Part shown: piece after piece, positions 54,510 to 62,857 of the stretch
Layout of the letters: every line of letters begins with the position of its first letter
Numbering within the stretch: position 1 is the stretch's first letter
Source: Polaromonas sp. AER18D-145
GTDB taxonomy: Bacteria > Pseudomonadota > Gammaproteobacteria > Burkholderiales > Burkholderiaceae_C
Length of the DNA stretch: 64,000 bases
Direction: 5' to 3'
Assembly: GCF_002379095.1 (NCBI RefSeq)
Contig: NZ_NBZV01000027.1
Coordinates: forward strand, 1 to 64,000
Notes under the pieces: generated by a model
The model's database searches: none
Seen by the model: the letters and a program-made list of their open reading frames with translations, nothing else
What the model was told of the DNA's origin: nothing
Translations under genes and position numbers: made by a program

Positions 54510-54551
54510 GGGCGCTGCGGTGCTGGCATTGCCCCTGGCCTTTTTATCAAC

Positions 54552-55607
54552 ATGAAAATTGCCGTCCTTGGTGCCGGTGCCTGGGGCTCGGCGCTGGCTG
54601 TCAGCGCCGCCGCCGGGGCTGGCCCAGCCTCGCTGCCGCGGCATCAGGTGACCCTGTGGGCGCGTGACCCCGTGCAGCTGGCGGCGATGCAGGCGCAGCG
54701 GCTCAACACGCGCTACCTGCCCGGCATCGCCTTGCCCGATGCCCTGCTGCTGGCGGGCGGCTCCGACGCCTCGCTGGACGCCGTGCTGGCACAACAGGAC
54801 CTGATCGTGATCGCCACGCCGATCGCGGCCCTGCGCGGCATGCTGCAGCGCATGCAGCACGTTCGCGTGCCGGTGGCCTGGTTGTGCAAGGGGTTTGAAG
54901 CGCCACTTCCGGTCTTTCCGGCCACCCCCTCATCTCCCAAGCCTTTTGGGCTCCTGGCCCATGAAATACGGGCACAAGTAGCTATCAATTTGAGAGCGGG
55001 TGCACTGAGCGGTCCAAGCTTCGCGGAGGAAGTGGCGCGTGGCCAGCCGACCGCGCTGGTGGCGGCCAGCGAACACGCTGAAGTGCGCGACGCGCTGGTG
55101 GCCGCCTTCCACAGCCCGACCCTGCGCATCTACGCCAACGACGACATCGTCGGCGTGGAGGTCGGCGGCGCCGTCAAAAACGTGCTGGCGATCGCGACCG
55201 GCCTGTGCGACGGACTGAACCTGGGGCTCAATGCCCGCGCCGCGCTGATCACGCGCGGCCTGGCCGAAATGACGCGCCTGGGCTTGGCCCTGGGGGCGCG
55301 TGCCGAAACCTTCACCGGCCTGTCGGGCCTGGGCGACCTGGTGCTGACGGCGACCGGCGACCTCAGCCGCAACCGCAAGGTTGGCCTGCTGCTGGCCCAG
55401 GGCCAGACCCTGCAGCAGGCCGTCGCCTCGCTGGGCCATGTGGCCGAAGGGGTGTACTGCGCCCGCACGGTGGTGCAGCGCGCGCAGGGGCTCGGCGTCG
55501 AGATGCCGATTTCCGAAGGGGTGGTCGCGCTGCTGGACGGGCAGGTGAAGCCGGCTGAGGCGGTGGCGGCGTTGATGGGACGGGATCCGGCGGCTGAACT
55601 GCGTTAG
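54552..55607 (+). CDS. gpsA: sn-Glycerol-3-phosphate dehydrogenase (NAD(P)+)
   Basis: Makes sn-glycerol-3-phosphate from dihydroxyacetone phosphate for phospholipid synthesis. The 351 residues carry the dinucleotide loop GAGAWGSAL (7-15), CKGFE near 115, [33 protein letters not shown] (catalytic Lys) and SRNRKVG. It is roughly 15-20 residues longer than common homologues in the region 115-150, where a reverse copy of the 57-bp repeat (R9) encodes the sequence. Catalytic residues are intact, so the enzyme is probably active. Complements the ugp importer, which brings in the same metabolite. Confidence 0.95.
   Translation: MKIAVLGAGAWGSALAVSAAAGAGPASLPRHQVTLWARDPVQLAAMQAQRLNTRYLPGIALPDALLLAGGSDASLDAVLAQQDLIVIATPIAALRGMLQRMQHVRVPVAWLCKGFEAPLPVFPATPSSPKPFGLLAHEIRAQVAINLRAGALSGPSFAEEVARGQPTALVAASEHAEVRDALVAAFHSPTLRIYANDDIVGVEVGGAVKNVLAIATGLCDGLNLGLNARAALITRGLAEMTRLGLALGARAETFTGLSGLGDLVLTATGDLSRNRKVGLLLAQGQTLQQAVASLGHVAEGVYCARTVVQRAQGLGVEMPISEGVVALLDGQVKPAEAVAALMGRDPAAELR
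54941..54998 (-). repeat. 57-bp-family repeat, copy R9, in frame inside gpsA
   Basis: Reverse copy: GCCTTTTGGGCTCCTGGCCC at the left, then ATACGGGCACAAGTAGC and TATCAATTTGAGAGC. On the minus strand it reads ATAGCTACTTGTGCCCGTAT, close to the family core. It encodes about gpsA residues 131-149. Confidence 0.75.
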
Positions 55608-55642
55608 GGGCTGCTGCGGCCTGGTTTGGGCCCGGTTGATGG

Positions 55643-55699
55643 TGTTTTGTGGCTCCAGCCCTTATGTGGCGGGCGCAGGCAGCTATTGAATTTATAGCG
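55643..55699 (-). repeat. 57-bp-family repeat, copy R10
   Basis: Reverse copy: GTTTTGTGGCTCCAGCCC, then GGGCGCAGGCAGCTATTG and TTTATAGCGA. One of the best-preserved copies. It lies 35 bases after the gpsA stop. Confidence 0.85.
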
Positions 55700-55714
55700 A
55701 ATGTTTTCTGTGGC

Positions 55715-56235
55715 TTGTCATCCCGGACTTGATCCGGGATCCATGCTTGCTCACTACTCATTTTTTTGAAGTGCTGCAGCTTGCCAACAAGCCGGGTCTC
55801 GCCCCGGCGGGCGAGGCACTTTGTCTTTGCTTCGCCAAAGAAAAGTACCCAAAAGAAAGGCGACCCGATGGTCTGGGTCCCCTGCGCTTCGCTCCGGGGC
55901 AACCTCCGGTGCTCGGTAAAAGCGGGTCTCGCTCGAACTCGCCTGCGGCTCAGACAATCGCGAACCCTGATCCGCTTTTGCCTGCGCTCCTCGGCCCAGC
56001 CCGACGGGTGGGGGAAATGAATCGGGATCGGATGCGGATGCGGGGAGACATGACGCGCGTAGCGCGTCATGTCGGAGCCAAGCGGCCGTCATGTTTGCAC
56101 GTGAGAGCGGCACACGCGGCCAAATGAAGTCCCCCTCCATCGCCCAGCGGGGCGAGGGCAGGGGATAGGGGAGGGAGTGGGGAGTCGCTCCTACTGTCCA
56201 GGGCAAACCGGGAACGCAGCGTGCCGCCGCAATGC
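55715..56235. repeat. Non-coding repeat mosaic
   Basis: About 520 bases with no convincing gene. TCCCGGACTTGATCCGGGA (55724-55742) is a hairpin motif; AGAAAAGTACCCAAAAGAAA and GGCGACCC (from about 55850) resemble a dispersed intergenic repeat I know from many proteobacterial genomes. GACATGACGCGC (56047-56058) and GCGCGTCATGTC (56062-56073) form a perfect 12-bp hairpin with a 3-base loop. Frames that cross the region are low-complexity and in no known family. Function, if any, is unknown. Confidence 0.65.
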
Positions 56236-56240
56236 AGAGG

Positions 56241-56597
56241 TCAGCCCTTTTGCTGCATCTTCTCAATCCGCTCGCCCATGCGCGACAGCAGGTACCACCA
56301 CTCGCTGTCATCTTCGCGGTAGGTGCGCACCGCACCGGCGCGAACCAGGATCTTGCGCAGTTCGTCGTCGTCAAAACCGCCCAGGTGTTTTTTCAGCACC
56401 TCGAAGGAACGGTCGGTGAAACTTTTGTGGCTCAGGAAATGGCGCGCGGTTTCTTCGGCCATGAACTCGGTTCGGTACTGCTGCTGCAGTGCCTGGATCT
56501 GGTGCTTGAACTGCTGCCGGTTCACGGCAAAGGTCACCAGGCCGCCCACAAGCGTGCCCAGCAGGGTGAACAGGGGGGTCAGGAGGTTGGGGTCCAT
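56241..56597 (-). CDS. Small membrane protein of unknown function
   Basis: A 118-residue protein with an N-terminal transmembrane segment (about 5-24, LLTPLFTLLGTLVGGLVTFAV) followed by a hydrophilic helical domain (QFKHQIQALQQQYRTEF to the end, with EETARHFLSHK and KILVRAGAVRTYREDD). I do not recognise the family. Start ATG at 56597; a longer frame to 56651 is less likely. Flanked by the repeat mosaic and the second YqjD-type cluster. Confidence 0.7.
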   Translation of the reverse strand: MDPNLLTPLFTLLGTLVGGLVTFAVNRQQFKHQIQALQQQYRTEFMAEETARHFLSHKSFTDRSFEVLKKHLGGFDDDELRKILVRAGAVRTYREDDSEWWYLLSRMGERIEKMQQKG

Positions 56598-56777
56598 GGC
56601 GGGCTCGAGGGTTGGTTGATCAGGGGGCTGCCGGATTTTTGCAGTCCGCATTATTGCGGTGAATCAAGGCCCGCGCAGGTTTCAATTCGCCCGCGGCCTG
56701 CGGCTTTCGGATGGGACTAAACTGGTCCCGGGCTCACGCGATGCCTGATTCTTTACCACCGCACTTGGGAGCATGCC

Positions 56778-57083
56778 ATGGACAACACCAGCAAAGACAA
56801 ACTGATCACCGACATGAAGGTGGTCCTCACCGACGTGGAGGACCTGCTCAAGGCCGCCACGGCCGCCACCGGCGAGACGGCGGCCGCGCTGCGTGAAAAG
56901 GCTGCGGGCAAGCTCAAGCTCGCCACCGAAAAACTGACCGGCCTGCAGGAGGCGGCGCTGCTCAAGGGCAAGGAGGCGGCCAAGGTCACGGACGAGTATG
57001 TCCATGCCCATCCGTGGAAGGCTGTCGGGATTGCCGCAGCGGCTGGTTTCCTGATCGGCTTGCTGATCAACCGCAGGTCATGA
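56778..57083 (+). CDS. DUF883/YqjD-ElaB family membrane-anchored protein
   Basis: A 101-residue protein: hydrophilic helical N-terminal part (DMKVVLTDVEDLLKAATAATG), and a C-terminal transmembrane anchor (WKAVGIAAAAGFLIGLLIN) preceded by HAHPW and followed by RRS. The length and layout match ElaB/YqjD, membrane-anchored ribosome-binding stress proteins. First gene of a three-gene group. Confidence 0.92.
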   Translation: MDNTSKDKLITDMKVVLTDVEDLLKAATAATGETAAALREKAAGKLKLATEKLTGLQEAALLKGKEAAKVTDEYVHAHPWKAVGIAAAAGFLIGLLINRRS

Positions 57084-57129
57084 TTGCCATGACGGGAAGC
57101 ACCGGCGAGCCGGTGTGCCTGTTGTTGCC

Positions 57130-57573
57130 ATGAGCACCCCCTCTCACGACCACCCGGACGGCGGCCAGCCGCCGCGCCTGTTCGCATCGCTGCGCCAGCT
57201 GGGCCTGACGGCGCTGTCCATGGCGCACACGCGCGTGGCGCTGGCAGGCGTCGAGCTCGAGGAAGAGTTGCAGCGGCTGATCGGCCTGCTGCTGAGCCTG
57301 CTGGGCCTGCTCGTGTTCGGTCTGGTCGGCGTCCTGATGTTCACCTTGATGGTGGTGCTGGCCGTCGATCCTGCGCAGCGTGTCGCGGTGCTGGCTTTCT
57401 TTACGGCGGTGTACCTGGGGCTGGGCGGCTGGTTCTGGTGGCGCGTGCAGCGCACGCTGGCCACGCGGCCGCCTTTTCTGCAGGCCACCTTGGCCGAAAT
57501 GGCGCACGACCGCGATGCCCTGCAGGCCGCCTCGGTCAGCGCCATGCCGCACGACGGGGACCGCCATGGATAA
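57130..57573 (+). CDS. Phage holin-family / YqjE-like membrane protein
   Basis: A 147-residue protein with two transmembrane segments (about 55-78 and 84-106) between hydrophilic ends, as in YqjE. RLFASLRQLGLTALSMAHTRVALAGVELEEEL is typical. Its stop overlaps the next gene by 8 bases. Not a phage gene by context. Confidence 0.88.
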   Translation: MSTPSHDHPDGGQPPRLFASLRQLGLTALSMAHTRVALAGVELEEELQRLIGLLLSLLGLLVFGLVGVLMFTLMVVLAVDPAQRVAVLAFFTAVYLGLGGWFWWRVQRTLATRPPFLQATLAEMAHDRDALQAASVSAMPHDGDRHG

Positions 57574-57940
57574 CGCCACCAGCCAGAACCAGCGGGCGCT
57601 GAGAAAGCAGCTGTTGTTGATGCGCTCGGCGACGGAGCGCGCCGAACTGGTCCAGGCCCTCGGTGCGGCGCGGCAGTCGGTGACGATGCTTAGAAGCGGT
57701 GTCCCGGGACTGGCCCTAGTCAAAGGCTTGCCGTTCGCGCTGGGTCTGCTCAGGCGGGCGCCCCTGCTCACCCCGGTGTTATCGCTGGTGCTGGCCGGCG
57801 CGCGCCGGCCTCTGCTGCGTTACGCCTTGCTTGGTGCGGGTTCGGCCCTGCTGGTGTGGAAGGCTTACCAGTGGCTGGCGGACCAGCGCCAGCCGGCGAC
57901 CGGGTTGGCTGACGAGGGCGACCCGCCACCTGCCCCCTGA
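57566..57940 (+). CDS. YqjK-like membrane protein
   Basis: A 124-residue protein: basic helical N-terminal part (NQRALRKQLLLMRSATERAELVQAL), hydrophobic segments near 62-78 and 86-104, and a Pro-rich C-terminus. Its position as third gene after YqjD- and YqjE-like genes supports a YqjK-type assignment; sequence evidence is limited. It overlaps the YqjE-like gene by 8 bases. Confidence 0.75.
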   Translation: MDNATSQNQRALRKQLLLMRSATERAELVQALGAARQSVTMLRSGVPGLALVKGLPFALGLLRRAPLLTPVLSLVLAGARRPLLRYALLGAGSALLVWKAYQWLADQRQPATGLADEGDPPPAP

Positions 57941-57983
57941 TCTTGCGGTTGCGCGGCAGCGTCCGCGTTCAACTGGCTTCTGA

Positions 57984-58040
57984 TTGCTCCTGAATAGATA
58001 GCTGCTTGCGCCCGTATCTATTGGGCTGGAGGCATTTTTC
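57984..58040 (+). repeat. 57-bp-family repeat, copy R11
   Basis: Forward copy, closest to a consensus: TTGCTCC, GATAGCTGCTTGCGCCCGT (57998-58016), then ATTGGGCTGGAGGC and a T-rich end. Between the YqjK-like gene and panC (convergent). Confidence 0.88.
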
Positions 58041-58067
58041 TCTTAAAAGAAGCGAACTGGCCTCAAC

Positions 58068-58919
58068 TCAGATTTCCAGGTTGTCAATCAGCCGCGTGGT
58101 GCCCAGCCTGGCCGCGCCCAGCACCACCAGCGCTTGCGCTGCCGCGCTGCCCACGGGGGGCGGCAGCAGGTCGGCGCGGCGGCGCACGGTCAGGTAGTCG
58201 GGTGCCCAGCCTCGGGCGGTCAGCGCCTGCATGGCCTGGGCTTCCAGGGCATCGAGCTTGTCCAGCCCCTGCGCCCTGGCGGCTTCGCCCAGCACCTTCA
58301 ATGCCATGGACAGGTGCACGGCTTCGGCACGCTCCTGGACATTGAGGTAACCGTTGCGCGAGGACAGCGCCAGGCCGTCCGCAGCGCGCAGGGTCTCGCC
58401 GGGGACGATGGTTATCGGCAGGGCAAACTGCTGCACCATGCGCCGGATGATCATGACCTGCTGGTAGTCCTTCTTGCCGAACAGCGCGGTGCCCTCGGGC
58501 TTGCCGGCGAACACGCAGGAAAAAAGTTTCATCACCACGGTGCTGACGCCGATGAAAAAACCGGGGCGGAAATGCCCTTCGAGGATGTCGGCCAGTTCGG
58601 CCGGCGGGTGCACCTTGTAGGTCTGCGGCTCGGGGTAGAGATCGGTTTCCCGCGGCGCGAACAGCACATCGCAGCCGGCGGCCTGCAGCTTTTTGCAGTC
58701 GGCCTCCCAGGTGCGGGGATAGGTGTCGAAATCTTCGTTCGGCGCGAACTGCAGGCGGTTCACAAAAATGCTGGCCACCGTCACGTCGCCCAGCGGTTTG
58801 GCCCGGTTGACCAGCGCGATGTGGCCGTCGTGCAGGTTGCCCATGGTGGCCACGAAGGCGGGGTGCTGGAAGGGGCTCAGTTGGGCGCGCAGGTCGGGGA
58901 TGGTGTGAACGATTTTCAT
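58068..58919 (-). CDS. panC: Pantothenate synthetase
   Basis: ATP-dependent ligase of pantoate and beta-alanine, last step of pantothenate synthesis. The 283 residues have the HIGH-like motif [28 protein letters not shown] and the KMSKS-like ALSSRNGYL. Start ATG at 58919. Last gene of the bioA-bioD-bioF-bioB-panB-panC run; 64 bases after panB. Confidence 0.96.
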   Translation of the reverse strand: MKIVHTIPDLRAQLSPFQHPAFVATMGNLHDGHIALVNRAKPLGDVTVASIFVNRLQFAPNEDFDTYPRTWEADCKKLQAAGCDVLFAPRETDLYPEPQTYKVHPPAELADILEGHFRPGFFIGVSTVVMKLFSCVFAGKPEGTALFGKKDYQQVMIIRRMVQQFALPITIVPGETLRAADGLALSSRNGYLNVQERAEAVHLSMALKVLGEAARAQGLDKLDALEAQAMQALTARGWAPDYLTVRRRADLLPPPVGSAAAQALVVLGAARLGTTRLIDNLEI

Positions 58920-58983
58920 GCGGTGCGAACAGGAGTCGGGGCGTAAAGGCCGGAGCCGGAGGGGCGGATATGCCGTGTCGGGT

Positions 58984-59856
58984 TCACCAGGCGTGCAGTG
59001 CATCAACCGGAAAGCGCTGCTGCTTGACCGCCTGCACATAGGCCTGCATGGCGCCCTGCACGCTGTGCGCTTCGGCCATGAAGTTGTGCACGAACTTCGG
59101 CATTTTTCCCAGGTTCATGCCCAGCATGTCGTGCAGTACCAGCACCTGGCCGGCGGTGCCCACGCCGGCGCCTATGCCTATGGTGGCGCAACGTGTGAGT
59201 TCTTTGGTCAGCGCCGCCGACAGCGCGGCCGGCACCATTTCGAGCACCAGCATGGACGCCCCCGCATCCTGCAACGCATGGGCCTGGCGGGTCAGGGTGG
59301 CGGCGGCTTCGTCGCCCCGGCCCTGTACGCGGTAGCCGCCCAGGGCATGCACGGTTTGCGGCGTCAGGCCCAGGTGGGCGCAGACCGGAATGCCGCGCTC
59401 GACCAGGAAATGCACAGTCTCGGTGGTCCAGCCGCCGCCCTCGAGCTTGACCATGTGGGCGCCCGCCTGCATCAGCACCACGGCGCTGCGCAGCGCCTGC
59501 TCTTTCGATTCGTGGTAGCTGCCAAAGGGCAGGTCGCCGATCAGCCAGGCAGTGGCCTGGGCGCGGCGCAGGCCGCGGGCTACCCCTTCGGTGTGGTGGC
59601 GCATGGTTTCCAGCGTTACACCCACGGTGCTGCTCAGGCCCTGGCAGACCATCCCCAGCGAATCGCCGACCAGGATGCACTCGACGCCGGCCGCGTCGGC
59701 CACGGCGGCAAAGGTGGCGTCGTAGGCGGTCAGCATGGTGATTTTTTCGCCCTGTGCATGCATCTCGCGCAGGCGCGGCAGGCTGATGGGCTTGCGCATC
59801 GCCGGAGGTGCTGCGGCGGGCAGCGTACCGTAGGGGCTGGCCGACGGTTGTGTCAT
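58984..59856 (-). CDS. panB: Ketopantoate hydroxymethyltransferase
   Basis: Transfers a hydroxymethyl group from 5,10-methylene-THF to 2-ketoisovalerate, first step of pantothenate synthesis. The 290 residues show the family [35 protein letters not shown] and KLEGG segments. Start ATG at 59856 overlaps the bioB stop by 4 bases (ATGA), giving direct translational coupling between biotin and pantothenate genes. Confidence 0.96.
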   Translation of the reverse strand: MTQPSASPYGTLPAAAPPAMRKPISLPRLREMHAQGEKITMLTAYDATFAAVADAAGVECILVGDSLGMVCQGLSSTVGVTLETMRHHTEGVARGLRRAQATAWLIGDLPFGSYHESKEQALRSAVVLMQAGAHMVKLEGGGWTTETVHFLVERGIPVCAHLGLTPQTVHALGGYRVQGRGDEAAATLTRQAHALQDAGASMLVLEMVPAALSAALTKELTRCATIGIGAGVGTAGQVLVLHDMLGMNLGKMPKFVHNFMAEAHSVQGAMQAYVQAVKQQRFPVDALHAW

Positions 59857-60869
59857 GGCTGTGCTTCGGGGGCTGAACGCGTCATGCCGAGTCGCTCCAG
59901 CAAGGCCACATCGGCACCGGTGTCCGGGTTGCCGGTGGTCAGCAGCTTGTCGCCATAAAAGATGGAGTTGGCGCCGGCCAGGAAACACAGGGCCTGCACC
60001 GCGTCACCCATTTGCTGGCGGCCGGCTGACAGGCGCACGCGGGCCTTCGGCATGGTGATGCGTGCGACCGCGATAGTGCGCACGAATTCAAACGGGTCCA
60101 GATCGGCCTGATCCGCCAGCGGGGTGCCTTCCACCTTGACCAGGTTGTTGATGGGCACCGATTCGGGGTAGGGCGTCAGATTCGCCAGCTCGGCGACTAG
60201 GCCGGCGCGCTGGCGCCGGGTTTCGCCCATGCCGACGATGCCGCCGCAGCAGACCTTGACGCCCGCGCTGCGCACGCGCGCCAGGGTGTCGAGCCGGTCC
60301 TGGTAATCGCGCGTGGTGATGATGTCGCCATAGAAGTCGGGCGCGCTGTCGAGGTTGTGGTTGTAGTAATCGAGCCCGGCGCTTTGCAGCGTTTCGGCGT
60401 GGCCGTCTTCCAGCATGCCCAGCGTGGCGCAGGTTTCCAGTCCGAGGGCCTTGACCGTGCGCACCAGCTCGGCGACTTTTTCAATGTCGCGGTCTTTCGG
60501 CGCGCGCCAGGCCGCGCCCATGCAAAAGCGCGTGGCGCCGGCGTCCTTGGCGCGCTGCGCGGCCAGCCGCACTTCATCCGGCTCCATCAATTTGGTCGCT
60601 TCCACGCCGGTGTCAAAGCGGGCGGCTTGCGGGCAGTAGCCGCAGTCTTCCGCGCAGCCGCCGGTCTTGACCGACAGCAGCGTGGCAAATTCAACCCGCG
60701 TCGGGTCAAAGTGCGCGCGGTGCACGGTTTGCGCCTGGTGCATCAATTCCGGGAAGGGCAGGTTGAACAGGGCTTCAATGGCGTCGACCGACCAGCGCGC
60801 GGCGGGGCTGGCCGGCGCGGCTTGGCGCGGGCGGTGCAGGGTGACGGTTTGTTCTAAAACGCTGGACAT
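59853..60869 (-). CDS. bioB: Biotin synthase
   Basis: Radical-SAM enzyme that inserts sulfur into dethiobiotin. The 338 residues contain the radical-SAM CxxxCxxC as C72-C76-C79 ([12 protein letters not shown]). [12 protein letters not shown] and [11 protein letters not shown] are typical and include further cluster-ligand cysteines. Start ATG at 60869 by family. 78 bases after bioF, 4-base overlap with panB. Confidence 0.97.
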   Translation of the reverse strand: MSSVLEQTVTLHRPRQAAPASPAARWSVDAIEALFNLPFPELMHQAQTVHRAHFDPTRVEFATLLSVKTGGCAEDCGYCPQAARFDTGVEATKLMEPDEVRLAAQRAKDAGATRFCMGAAWRAPKDRDIEKVAELVRTVKALGLETCATLGMLEDGHAETLQSAGLDYYNHNLDSAPDFYGDIITTRDYQDRLDTLARVRSAGVKVCCGGIVGMGETRRQRAGLVAELANLTPYPESVPINNLVKVEGTPLADQADLDPFEFVRTIAVARITMPKARVRLSAGRQQMGDAVQALCFLAGANSIFYGDKLLTTGNPDTGADVALLERLGMTRSAPEAQP

Positions 60870-60947
60870 TGGGTGGTTCCTTAAGCGATACAGGTCATGC
60901 ATCTATTTTTTTCGGGATTTTGCGGCAGTTTCAATTTGATTTGAAGT

Positions 60948-62180
60948 CTAGCCGAAGGCGGTTGCCGGCCGGCATGCGGCGGCCAGTTCGCTCAGGGCAT
61001 GGACCAACTGGTCGATATCGGCTTCGGTGTGGGCCGCCGACAGGGCGATGCGCAGGCGCGCCGTGCCCTCGGGCACAGTCGGTGGTCGGATCGCGGGTAC
61101 CCACAGGCCGCGCTCGCGCAGGCCTTCCATCACCGCCAGCGCCTCGTCGTTGCGGCCAATCACCAGCGGCTGGATGGCTGTCTGCGACTCGCCGAGCTGC
61201 CAGTGGCTGCCGCGCAGGCCCGTGGCCAGGCCCTGGCGCAGACGTTTGATGAGTTGCTGCAGGTGGTCGCGCCGCCACTCGTCGTGTTCGATCAGCTGCA
61301 GGCTGGCACACAGGGCGCTGGCCAGCAGCGCGGGTGCGGCCGTGGCATAAATATAGCTGCGGGTTTTTTGCAGCAACCACTCCACAATGGCAGCGCTGCC
61401 GGCCACAAAAGCACCGGCGACGCCGGCCGCCTTGCCCAGGGTGGCCATGTAGAGCACGCGCGGCGACGCGCACGCGCCGGTCAGTGCAAAGTGGGCCAGG
61501 CAGCCGCGCCCCTGCGGCCCCAGCACACCAAAACCGTGCGCGTCGTCCAGCAGCAGCAGCGCATCATGGCGCTCGCACAGTGCCAGCAGGGCCGGTACGT
61601 CGGCCAGGTCGCCATCCATGCTGAACACCGTGTCGCTGATGACCAGTTTGCGCTGCGCCGGGCTTCGCGCCAGCGCCGCCTCGAGTGCACCCAGGTCGGC
61701 GTGGGCGTAGCGGTGAATCTGCGCGCGCGATAGCCGCGCACCGTCAATCAGGCAGGCATGGTTGAGCTTGTCTGAAAAGATCGCATCGCCGCTACCCACC
61801 AGCGCTGGAATGATGCCGATGTTGGCGGCGTAACCCGCGTAAAAATAAAGTGCACGCGGCAAGCCGGTGAAACCGGCTAGCGCCTGTTCCAGCGCGTCGT
61901 TCGCCGCGCTGTGGCCGCTGACCAGCGGTGAGGCTGTTGCACCCACGCCGAAGCTGCGTGCGCCCATGCAGGCCGCCTCGATCAGCGCCGGGTGATGGGC
62001 CAGGCCCAGGTAGTCGTTGCTGCAAAATGCCAGCATGCGCTGCCCGTCAACCTGCAGCCGGGCGCCGCTTTCGGGCAGCACCACACGCCGCTGGCGACGC
62101 AGGTGCGCACGGTCCAGCTCGGCAATGCGCGCCGGAAATTCATCCAGCCAGGAGCTGGTCAGCGAAGGGTTTGTTGCCAT
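60948..62180 (-). CDS. bioF: 8-Amino-7-oxononanoate synthase
   Basis: PLP-dependent condensation of pimeloyl-ACP/CoA with alanine, first dedicated step after pimelate. The 410 residues include [34 protein letters not shown] and the likely PLP-lysine in [14 protein letters not shown]. It overlaps bioD by 22 bases. Confidence 0.95.
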   Translation of the reverse strand: MATNPSLTSSWLDEFPARIAELDRAHLRRQRRVVLPESGARLQVDGQRMLAFCSNDYLGLAHHPALIEAACMGARSFGVGATASPLVSGHSAANDALEQALAGFTGLPRALYFYAGYAANIGIIPALVGSGDAIFSDKLNHACLIDGARLSRAQIHRYAHADLGALEAALARSPAQRKLVISDTVFSMDGDLADVPALLALCERHDALLLLDDAHGFGVLGPQGRGCLAHFALTGACASPRVLYMATLGKAAGVAGAFVAGSAAIVEWLLQKTRSYIYATAAPALLASALCASLQLIEHDEWRRDHLQQLIKRLRQGLATGLRGSHWQLGESQTAIQPLVIGRNDEALAVMEGLRERGLWVPAIRPPTVPEGTARLRIALSAAHTEADIDQLVHALSELAAACRPATAFG

Positions 62181-62857
62181 GTCGGGGGGAGTTTGATGGT
62201 CAAGGTTCGGGCATCCGGCGCGTTCTGGTGCGCCACATTCGCCAGCAGCGGCGCACCCAGCCGCCGCTGCAAAAAATCGATGTTGTCGTCTTGCGCCAGC
62301 ATGGCCGGATCGACATGGTTGGCGACCCAGCCCGCCAGGCTCAGGCCGCGCGCGCGGATCGCCTCCAGCGTCAGCAGCGCGTGGTTCAGGCAGCCCAGGC
62401 GCAAACCCACCACCAGCACCACCGGCAGACCCAGTGCCTGCGCCAGGTCGGCGCCGGTCTCCAGCGGCGAGAGCGGCACCAGAAAGCCGCCGGCGCCTTC
62501 GACCACCACGGCGTCGGCCAGTTGCGCCAGCTGGCGATGGCAGGCGACGATGTGGGCGATGTCAATACGCAGGCCAGCGCGCGCAGCGGCGATATGCGGC
62601 GACACCGCGTCGGGCAGCAGCACCGGGTTGTCCAGTGCCGGGGGCACGCTGAAAGTGGAGGCGGCGCGCAGCGCAAGCACATCGTCGTTGGCTTCGATGC
62701 CCTGGACCAGCGTGGTGCCCGCCGCCACGGGTTTCATGCCGACAACGCGGGCGTGGTGCTGGGCCAGCGCATGCAGCAGTGCCGCGCTGACCAGGGTTTT
62801 ACCGACCCCGGTGTCGGTACCGGTCACAAAACAGGAGATGGCGTGACGCTCAGCCAT
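62159..62857 (-). CDS. bioD: Dethiobiotin synthetase
   Basis: ATP-dependent formation of the ureido ring of dethiobiotin from DAPA and CO2. The 232 residues contain the P-loop [13 protein letters not shown] at 12-24 and [12 protein letters not shown]. It overlaps both bioA (8 bases) and bioF (22 bases), so the operon is tightly coupled. Confidence 0.96.
   Translation of the reverse strand: MAERHAISCFVTGTDTGVGKTLVSAALLHALAQHHARVVGMKPVAAGTTLVQGIEANDDVLALRAASTFSVPPALDNPVLLPDAVSPHIAAARAGLRIDIAHIVACHRQLAQLADAVVVEGAGGFLVPLSPLETGADLAQALGLPVVLVVGLRLGCLNHALLTLEAIRARGLSLAGWVANHVDPAMLAQDDNIDFLQRRLGAPLLANVAHQNAPDARTLTIKLPPTWQQTLR

Noticed and set aside
55729-56374. Several frames of 80-235 codons over the 55.7-56.2 kb stretch
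   Set aside because: They overlap on both strands, run through repeat motifs and have low-complexity translations.
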